DNA of 64,000 nucleotides from Pegoplata infirma. Taxonomy: Eukaryota > Arthropoda > Insecta > Diptera > Anthomyiidae. The stretch spans positions 82,870,304 through 82,934,303 of the forward strand of contig OY992537.1 in the NCBI GenBank assembly GCA_963921195.1, in the 5' to 3' direction. The position numbers were made by a program, and so were the translations under genes. Under the pieces are notes generated by a model, which worked only from the letters and a program-made list of their open reading frames with translations, was not told the DNA's origin and ran no database searches. Positions 55,482 to 64,000 of the stretch are shown one piece after another (within the stretch, counting starts at the first letter, position 1; every line of letters begins with the position of its first letter).

Positions 55482-57445
55482 TGGGGCATTCCATGTGAAA
55501 TCGGACACTTTGAAAAACTTTTTTTTTAGATTTTCCCAATTTGTTTACAGTTTTTAGTACCTTTCGAAAACTCCTTCGTGGTAAATTTTCAGAATTTTTT
55601 GATGACCCGTTCAAAAGATATCGAATTTTTAAAAATTGGTAGTTTGTTCCTTTACTCAAACTTCTTTTAATCATAACTTCTTCAATAATGGTCCAAATTT
55701 CAATTTTTTTTTTCAAAATTTTTGTTTTTTTACGTACTTTTAAAAAAAAATTCCAAAAAATTCTTAAAAGTGCTCTAGTATGCGAATTTTAAGTTTTAAA
55801 ATTTAAATCTCATTTTTGAAAATGTTTGTACTCTTCGATTTTTTTGAAATTTTTTTGTGTAAAACTTCTATCAATTCTAAAATTTTTTTTGCCCAGGAGG
55901 TTCGTGGGATAACGATTATTACTATTTTTTAAAATTTTTTTAAAAAATTTTATTGTAATTTTCCAATCTTAAAATCATTTCTACTGCTCCAATGGTGCGT
56001 CATAGAGGGGTCCTTTATAAGACCGACCCCCATTAATTTTTACGTCTTAGCATTTCTTTGGAACAAACTTATACCCTATCTCCAATTTGTAAGGGGGCTC
56101 CCACACAAAACGACATTTTTTAAAATTTGTTCCAACCGCTCTAACTGCCCTTATAGTGCCCTTAGAGCAACAAAATGTATGACCGACCCACAATATTTTT
56201 TTTGTCCAAACATTTTTTCTGAACACACCTACCCTATATCTTTAAAAAATAAAAAAAACTGTTAAGGCGGTCCCCATACATTTTTTTTTATTTTTTGTAA
56301 ATTTGTTTTATTTAATCAGCTTCTACCGGTCCAATGGTGCGTCCGAGAGGGGTCATTAGTGAGACCGACCCCCATTTATTTTTACCCTTTAACATTTTTT
56401 CAAAATATACCTACGCTCTATCTCAACTCCCTAAGTAGGCTCCCATACAAAATTACATTTTTATAAAATTTGCTCCAACTGTTATTTGTATGGGAGCCTA
56501 CTTAGGGAGTGGAGATAGGGCGTAGGTATGTTTTGAAAAAATGTTGTAGGGTAAAAATAAATGGGGGTCGGTCTCACTAATGACCCCTCTCGGACGCACC
56601 ATTGGGCCGGTAGAAGCTGATGAAATAAAACAAATTTACAAAAAATAAAAAAAAATGTATGGGGACCACCTTAACAGTTAAAGATAGAGGGTAGGTGTGT
56701 TCAGAAAAAATGTTTGGACTAAAAAAATATTGTGGGTCGGCCATACATTTTGTTGCTCTAAGGGCACTATTAGGGCAGTTAGAGGCGTTGGAACAAATTT
56801 TAAAAAATGTCGTTTTGTGTGGGAGCCCCCTTAGAAATTGGAGATAGGGTATAAGTTTGTTCCAAAGAAATGTTAAGACGTAAAAATTAATGGGGGCCGG
56901 TCTTATAAAGGACCCCTCTATGACGCACCATTGGAGCAGTAGAAATGATTTTAAGATTGGAAAATTACAATAAAATTTTTTCAAAAAATTTTAAAAAATA
57001 GTAATAATCGTTATCCCACGATCCTCCTGGGCAAAAAATTTGTAGAATTGATAGAAGTTTTACACAAACAAATTTCAAAAAAATCGAAGAGTACAAACAT
57101 TTTCAAAAATGAGATTTAAATTTTAAAACTTAAAAATCGCATACTAGAGCGCTTTTAAGAATTTTTTGGGATTTTTTTTTTTTAAAGTACGTAAAAAAAC
57201 AAAAATTTTGAAAAAAAAAAAAAATGAAATTTGGACCATTATTGAAGAAGTTATGATTAAAAGAAGTTTGAGTAAAGGAACAAACTACCAATTTTTAAAA
57301 ATTCGATATCTTTTGAACGGGTCATCAAAAAAATCTGAAAATTTACCACGAAGGAGTTTTCGAAGGGTTCTAAAAACTGTAAACAAATTGGGAAAATCTA
57401 AAAAAAAAGTTTTTCAAAGTGTCCGATTTCACATGGAATGCCCCA
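55482..57445. mobile_element. Giant palindromic TA-type element, TGGGGCATTCC ends
   Basis: The 1,964-bp element starts TGGGGCATTCCATGTGAAAT and ends with the exact complement. TA flanks it at 55480-55481 and 57446-57447, within longer TATATA on both sides. The arms mirror one another almost completely and meet near 56470. Each arm contains three diverged repeats of a unit of about 160-170 bp with GTATGGGAGCC, AGATAGGG and GACGCACCATTGG words. The start TGGGGC and TA duplication are shared with 20425-22576. Frames at 55429-55716 and 56577-56984 are arm sequence. Confidence 0.88.
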
Positions 57446-57460
57446 TATATAAAAATGACA

Positions 57461-60400
57461 TGTTTGTTTGTTTGTTTGTTTGTTTGTTTGTTTGTTTGTT
57501 TGTTTGTTTGTTTGTTTGTTTGTTTGTTTGTTTGTTTGTTTGTTTGTTTGTTTGTTTGTTTGTTTGTTTGTTTGTTTGTTTGTTTGTTTGTTTGTTTGTT
57601 TGTTTGTTTGTTTGTTTGTTTGTTTGTTTGTTTGTTTGTTTGTTTGTTTGTTTGTTTGTTTGTTTGTTTGTTTGTTTGTTTGTTTGTTTGTTTGTTTGTT
57701 TGTTTGTTTGTTTGTTTGTTTGTTTGTTTGTTTGTTTGTTTGTTTGTTTGTTTGTTTGTTTGTTTGTTTGTTTGTTTGTTTGTTTGTTTGTTTGTTTGTT
57801 TGTTTGTTTGTTTGTTTGTTTGTTTGTTTGTTTGTTTGTTTGTTTGTTTGTTTGTTTGTTTGTTTGTTTGTTTGTTTGTTTGTTTGTTTGTTTGTTTGTT
57901 TGTTTGTTTGTTTGTTTGTTTGTTTGTTTGTTTGTTTGTTTGTTTGTTTGTTTGTTTGTTTGTTTGTTTGTTTGTTTGTTTGTTTGTTTGTTTGTTTGTT
58001 TGTTTGTTTGTTTGTTTGTTTGTTTGTTTGTTTGTTTGTTTGTTTGTTTGTTTGTTTGTTTGTTTGTTTGTTTGTTTGTTTGTTTGTTTGTTTGTTTGTT
58101 TGTTTGTTTGTTTGTTTGTTTGTTTGTTTGTTTGTTTGTTTGTTTGTTTGTTTGTTTGTTTGTTTGTTTGTTTGTTTGTTTGTTTGTTTGTTTGTTTGTT
58201 TGTTTGTTTGTTTGTTTGTTTGTTTGTTTGTTTGTTTGTTTGTTTGTTTGTTTGTTTGTTTGTTTGTTTGTTTGTTTGTTTGTTTGTTTGTTTGTTTGTT
58301 TGTTTGTTTGTTTGTTTGTTTGTTTGTTTGTTTGTTTGTTTGTTTGTTTGTTTGTTTGTTTGTTTGTTTGTTTGTTTGTTTGTTTGTTTGTTTGTTTGTT
58401 TGTTTGTTTGTTTGTTTGTTTGTTTGTTTGTTTGTTTGTTTGTTTGTTTGTTTGTTTGTTTGTTTGTTTGTTTGTTTGTTTGTTTGTTTGTTTGTTTGTT
58501 TGTTTGTTTGTTTGTTTGTTTGTTTGTTTGTTTGTTTGTTTGTTTGTTTGTTTGTTTGTTTGTTTGTTTGTTTGTTTGTTTGTTTGTTTGTTTGTTTGTT
58601 TGTTTGTTTGTTTGTTTGTTTGTTTGTTTGTTTGTTTGTTTGTTTGTTTGTTTGTTTGTTTGTTTGTTTGTTTGTTTGTTTGTTTGTTTGTTTGTTTGTT
58701 TGTTTGTTTGTTTGTTTGTTTGTTTGTTTGTTTGTTTGTTTGTTTGTTTGTTTGTTTGTTTGTTTGTTTGTTTGTTTGTTTGTTTGTTTGTTTGTTTGTT
58801 TGTTTGTTTGTTTGTTTGTTTGTTTGTTTGTTTGTTTGTTTGTTTGTTTGTTTGTTTGTTTGTTTGTTTGTTTGTTTGTTTGTTTGTTTGTTTGTTTGTT
58901 TGTTTGTTTGTTTGTTTGTTTGTTTGTTTGTTTGTTTGTTTGTTTGTTTGTTTGTTTGTTTGTTTGTTTGTTTGTTTGTTTGTTTGTTTGTTTGTTTGTT
59001 TGTTTGTTTGTTTGTTTGTTTGTTTGTTTGTTTGTTTGTTTGTTTGTTTGTTTGTTTGTTTGTTTGTTTGTTTGTTTGTTTGTTTGTTTGTTTGTTTGTT
59101 TGTTTGTTTGTTTGTTTGTTTGTTTGTTTGTTTGTTTGTTTGTTTGTTTGTTTGTTTGTTTGTTTGTTTGTTTGTTTGTTTGTTTGTTTGTTTGTTTGTT
59201 TGTTTGTTTGTTTGTTTGTTTGTTTGTTTGTTTGTTTGTTTGTTTGTTTGTTTGTTTGTTTGTTTGTTTGTTTGTTTGTTTGTTTGTTTGTTTGTTTGTT
59301 TGTTTGTTTGTTTGTTTGTTTGTTTGTTTGTTTGTTTGTTTGTTTGTTTGTTTGTTTGTTTGTTTGTTTGTTTGTTTGTTTGTTTGTTTGTTTGTTTGTT
59401 TGTTTGTTTGTTTGTTTGTTTGTTTGTTTGTTTGTTTGTTTGTTTGTTTGTTTGTTTGTTTGTTTGTTTGTTTGTTTGTTTGTTTGTTTGTTTGTTTGTT
59501 TGTTTGTTTGTTTGTTTGTTTGTTTGTTTGTTTGTTTGTTTGTTTGTTTGTTTGTTTGTTTGTTTGTTTGTTTGTTTGTTTGTTTGTTTGTTTGTTTGTT
59601 TGTTTGTTTGTTTGTTTGTTTGTTTGTTTGTTTGTTTGTTTGTTTGTTTGTTTGTTTGTTTGTTTGTTTGTTTGTTTGTTTGTTTGTTTGTTTGTTTGTT
59701 TGTTTGTTTGTTTGTTTGTTTGTTTGTTTGTTTGTTTGTTTGTTTGTTTGTTTGTTTGTTTGTTTGTTTGTTTGTTTGTTTGTTTGTTTGTTTGTTTGTT
59801 TGTTTGTTTGTTTGTTTGTTTGTTTGTTTGTTTGTTTGTTTGTTTGTTTGTTTGTTTGTTTGTTTGTTTGTTTGTTTGTTTGTTTGTTTGTTTGTTTGTT
59901 TGTTTGTTTGTTTGTTTGTTTGTTTGTTTGTTTGTTTGTTTGTTTGTTTGTTTGTTTGTTTGTTTGTTTGTTTGTTTGTTTGTTTGTTTGTTTGTTTGTT
60001 TGTTTGTTTGTTTGTTTGTTTGTTTGTTTGTTTGTTTGTTTGTTTGTTTGTTTGTTTGTTTGTTTGTTTGTTTGTTTGTTTGTTTGTTTGTTTGTTTGTT
60101 TGTTTGTTTGTTTGTTTGTTTGTTTGTTTGTTTGTTTGTTTGTTTGTTTGTTTGTTTGTTTGTTTGTTTGTTTGTTTGTTTGTTTGTTTGTTTGTTTGTT
60201 TGTTTGTTTGTTTGTTTGTTTGTTTGTTTGTTTGTTTGTTTGTTTGTTTGTTTGTTTGTTTGTTTGTTTGTTTGTTTGTTTGTTTGTTTGTTTGTTTGTT
60301 TGTTTGTTTGTTTGTTTGTTTGTTTGTTTGTTTGTTTGTTTGTTTGTTTGTTTGTTTGTTTGTTTGTTTGTTTGTTTGTTTGTTTGTTTGTTTGTTTGTT

Positions 60401-63400
60401 TGTTTGTTTGTTTGTTTGTTTGTTTGTTTGTTTGTTTGTTTGTTTGTTTGTTTGTTTGTTTGTTTGTTTGTTTGTTTGTTTGTTTGTTTGTTTGTTTGTT
60501 TGTTTGTTTGTTTGTTTGTTTGTTTGTTTGTTTGTTTGTTTGTTTGTTTGTTTGTTTGTTTGTTTGTTTGTTTGTTTGTTTGTTTGTTTGTTTGTTTGTT
60601 TGTTTGTTTGTTTGTTTGTTTGTTTGTTTGTTTGTTTGTTTGTTTGTTTGTTTGTTTGTTTGTTTGTTTGTTTGTTTGTTTGTTTGTTTGTTTGTTTGTT
60701 TGTTTGTTTGTTTGTTTGTTTGTTTGTTTGTTTGTTTGTTTGTTTGTTTGTTTGTTTGTTTGTTTGTTTGTTTGTTTGTTTGTTTGTTTGTTTGTTTGTT
60801 TGTTTGTTTGTTTGTTTGTTTGTTTGTTTGTTTGTTTGTTTGTTTGTTTGTTTGTTTGTTTGTTTGTTTGTTTGTTTGTTTGTTTGTTTGTTTGTTTGTT
60901 TGTTTGTTTGTTTGTTTGTTTGTTTGTTTGTTTGTTTGTTTGTTTGTTTGTTTGTTTGTTTGTTTGTTTGTTTGTTTGTTTGTTTGTTTGTTTGTTTGTT
61001 TGTTTGTTTGTTTGTTTGTTTGTTTGTTTGTTTGTTTGTTTGTTTGTTTGTTTGTTTGTTTGTTTGTTTGTTTGTTTGTTTGTTTGTTTGTTTGTTTGTT
61101 TGTTTGTTTGTTTGTTTGTTTGTTTGTTTGTTTGTTTGTTTGTTTGTTTGTTTGTTTGTTTGTTTGTTTGTTTGTTTGTTTGTTTGTTTGTTTGTTTGTT
61201 TGTTTGTTTGTTTGTTTGTTTGTTTGTTTGTTTGTTTGTTTGTTTGTTTGTTTGTTTGTTTGTTTGTTTGTTTGTTTGTTTGTTTGTTTGTTTGTTTGTT
61301 TGTTTGTTTGTTTGTTTGTTTGTTTGTTTGTTTGTTTGTTTGTTTGTTTGTTTGTTTGTTTGTTTGTTTGTTTGTTTGTTTGTTTGTTTGTTTGTTTGTT
61401 TGTTTGTTTGTTTGTTTGTTTGTTTGTTTGTTTGTTTGTTTGTTTGTTTGTTTGTTTGTTTGTTTGTTTGTTTGTTTGTTTGTTTGTTTGTTTGTTTGTT
61501 TGTTTGTTTGTTTGTTTGTTTGTTTGTTTGTTTGTTTGTTTGTTTGTTTGTTTGTTTGTTTGTTTGTTTGTTTGTTTGTTTGTTTGTTTGTTTGTTTGTT
61601 TGTTTGTTTGTTTGTTTGTTTGTTTGTTTGTTTGTTTGTTTGTTTGTTTGTTTGTTTGTTTGTTTGTTTGTTTGTTTGTTTGTTTGTTTGTTTGTTTGTT
61701 TGTTTGTTTGTTTGTTTGTTTGTTTGTTTGTTTGTTTGTTTGTTTGTTTGTTTGTTTGTTTGTTTGTTTGTTTGTTTGTTTGTTTGTTTGTTTGTTTGTT
61801 TGTTTGTTTGTTTGTTTGTTTGTTTGTTTGTTTGTTTGTTTGTTTGTTTGTTTGTTTGTTTGTTTGTTTGTTTGTTTGTTTGTTTGTTTGTTTGTTTGTT
61901 TGTTTGTTTGTTTGTTTGTTTGTTTGTTTGTTTGTTTGTTTGTTTGTTTGTTTGTTTGTTTGTTTGTTTGTTTGTTTGTTTGTTTGTTTGTTTGTTTGTT
62001 TGTTTGTTTGTTTGTTTGTTTGTTTGTTTGTTTGTTTGTTTGTTTGTTTGTTTGTTTGTTTGTTTGTTTGTTTGTTTGTTTGTTTGTTTGTTTGTTTGTT
62101 TGTTTGTTTGTTTGTTTGTTTGTTTGTTTGTTTGTTTGTTTGTTTGTTTGTTTGTTTGTTTGTTTGTTTGTTTGTTTGTTTGTTTGTTTGTTTGTTTGTT
62201 TGTTTGTTTGTTTGTTTGTTTGTTTGTTTGTTTGTTTGTTTGTTTGTTTGTTTGTTTGTTTGTTTGTTTGTTTGTTTGTTTGTTTGTTTGTTTGTTTGTT
62301 TGTTTGTTTGTTTGTTTGTTTGTTTGTTTGTTTGTTTGTTTGTTTGTTTGTTTGTTTGTTTGTTTGTTTGTTTGTTTGTTTGTTTGTTTGTTTGTTTGTT
62401 TGTTTGTTTGTTTGTTTGTTTGTTTGTTTGTTTGTTTGTTTGTTTGTTTGTTTGTTTGTTTGTTTGTTTGTTTGTTTGTTTGTTTGTTTGTTTGTTTGTT
62501 TGTTTGTTTGTTTGTTTGTTTGTTTGTTTGTTTGTTTGTTTGTTTGTTTGTTTGTTTGTTTGTTTGTTTGTTTGTTTGTTTGTTTGTTTGTTTGTTTGTT
62601 TGTTTGTTTGTTTGTTTGTTTGTTTGTTTGTTTGTTTGTTTGTTTGTTTGTTTGTTTGTTTGTTTGTTTGTTTGTTTGTTTGTTTGTTTGTTTGTTTGTT
62701 TGTTTGTTTGTTTGTTTGTTTGTTTGTTTGTTTGTTTGTTTGTTTGTTTGTTTGTTTGTTTGTTTGTTTGTTTGTTTGTTTGTTTGTTTGTTTGTTTGTT
62801 TGTTTGTTTGTTTGTTTGTTTGTTTGTTTGTTTGTTTGTTTGTTTGTTTGTTTGTTTGTTTGTTTGTTTGTTTGTTTGTTTGTTTGTTTGTTTGTTTGTT
62901 TGTTTGTTTGTTTGTTTGTTTGTTTGTTTGTTTGTTTGTTTGTTTGTTTGTTTGTTTGTTTGTTTGTTTGTTTGTTTGTTTGTTTGTTTGTTTGTTTGTT
63001 TGTTTGTTTGTTTGTTTGTTTGTTTGTTTGTTTGTTTGTTTGTTTGTTTGTTTGTTTGTTTGTTTGTTTGTTTGTTTGTTTGTTTGTTTGTTTGTTTGTT
63101 TGTTTGTTTGTTTGTTTGTTTGTTTGTTTGTTTGTTTGTTTGTTTGTTTGTTTGTTTGTTTGTTTGTTTGTTTGTTTGTTTGTTTGTTTGTTTGTTTGTT
63201 TGTTTGTTTGTTTGTTTGTTTGTTTGTTTGTTTGTTTGTTTGTTTGTTTGTTTGTTTGTTTGTTTGTTTGTTTGTTTGTTTGTTTGTTTGTTTGTTTGTT
63301 TGTTTGTTTGTTTGTTTGTTTGTTTGTTTGTTTGTTTGTTTGTTTGTTTGTTTGTTTGTTTGTTTGTTTGTTTGTTTGTTTGTTTGTTTGTTTGTTTGTT

Positions 63401-64000
63401 TGTTTGTTTGTTTGTTTGTTTGTTTGTTTGTTTGTTTGTTTGTTTGTTTGTTTGTTTGTTTGTTTGTTTGTTTGTTTGTTTGTTTGTTTGTTTGTTTGTT
63501 TGTTTGTTTGTTTGTTTGTTTGTTTGTTTGTTTGTTTGTTTGTTTGTTTGTTTGTTTGTTTGTTTGTTTGTTTGTTTGTTTGTTTGTTTGTTTGTTTGTT
63601 TGTTTGTTTGTTTGTTTGTTTGTTTGTTTGTTTGTTTGTTTGTTTGTTTGTTTGTTTGTTTGTTTGTTTGTTTGTTTGTTTGTTTGTTTGTTTGTTTGTT
63701 TGTTTGTTTGTTTGTTTGTTTGTTTGTTTGTTTGTTTGTTTGTTTGTTTGTTTGTTTGTTTGTTTGTTTGTTTGTTTGTTTGTTTGTTTGTTTGTTTGTT
63801 TGTTTGTTTGTTTGTTTGTTTGTTTGTTTGTTTGTTTGTTTGTTTGTTTGTTTGTTTGTTTGTTTGTTTGTTTGTTTGTTTGTTTGTTTGTTTGTTTGTT
63901 TGTTTGTTTGTTTGTTTGTTTGTTTGTTTGTTTGTTTGTTTGTTTGTTTGTTTGTTTGTTTGTTTGTTTGTTTGTTTGTTTGTTTGTTTGTTTGTTTGTT
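57461..64000 (+). repeat. (TGTT)n tetranucleotide satellite, at least 6.5 kb
   Basis: From 57461 to the end of the window the sequence is an uninterrupted TGTT repeat, about 1,635 copies, with no variant that I can see. It begins 16 bases after the palindromic element, following AAAAATGACA. It is open at the right edge, so the true length is unknown. Such purity suggests very recent expansion or an assembly or sequencing artefact. Confidence 0.95.

Overview
The window looks like intergenic, repeat-packed nuclear DNA from a higher fly (Diptera, perhaps a calyptrate). It is strongly AT-rich and holds no operons or recognisable host genes. It does carry several repeats I associate with fly genomes: mini-me/DINE-1-like elements with (GTCY)n and (TA)n tracts and a TTCGGCTGTGCCGAA start, I-like non-LTR retrotransposons, a tRNA-derived SINE, and many short inverted-repeat DNA transposons. 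The organism is an inference; no host gene is available to confirm it.

Layout. 1-2.1 kb: mini-me-like repeat ends. 2.8-3.2 kb: PIF/Harbinger MITE. 4.75-7.93 kb: a 5'-truncated LINE with a long intact reverse transcriptase frame, its 3' UTR split by a CCCGGG-ended element. 9.55-11.23 kb: hAT element with a smaller hAT MITE inside. 11.3-12.0 kb: nested inverted repeats. 12.15-13.98 kb: Helitron-like element. 14.1-16.4 kb: a hairpin and two TA-flanked MITEs. 16.7-18.8 kb: decayed remnant of a TNP2/CACTA-like transposase gene between inverted minisatellites, itself hit by a MITE. 20.2-25.1 kb: three-deep nests of TA-type elements and palindromes. 25.4-29.7 kb: palindrome, LINE 3' fragment, mini-me debris and a MITE. 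29.7-32.1 kb: 2.3 kb near-perfect palindrome with an 8-bp duplication. 32.6-38.5 kb: old AT-rich element(s) opened by four younger ones. 40.4-47.2 kb: nested composite up to four levels deep, including a piggyBac-like element. 47.5 kb: SINE. 48.5-50.7 kb: decayed I-like LINE (minus) hit by a 335-bp plus-strand LINE. 50.7-52.8 kb: palindrome and MITEs. 53-54.7 kb: mini-me cluster. 55.5-57.4 kb: 2 kb palindrome. 57.46-64 kb: uninterrupted (TGTT)n to the window edge.

Function. Nothing here looks like a working host gene system. The elements form a stratigraphy: target-site duplications show which inserted into which. The only long intact coding frame is the LINE reverse transcriptase at 4753-6672, and it lacks its N-terminal half. 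Most other open frames lie inside palindromes or repeats and are not annotated as genes. Superfamily names rest on terminal repeats and duplications read by eye; element boundaries are good to a few bases where a duplication is given and looser otherwise.
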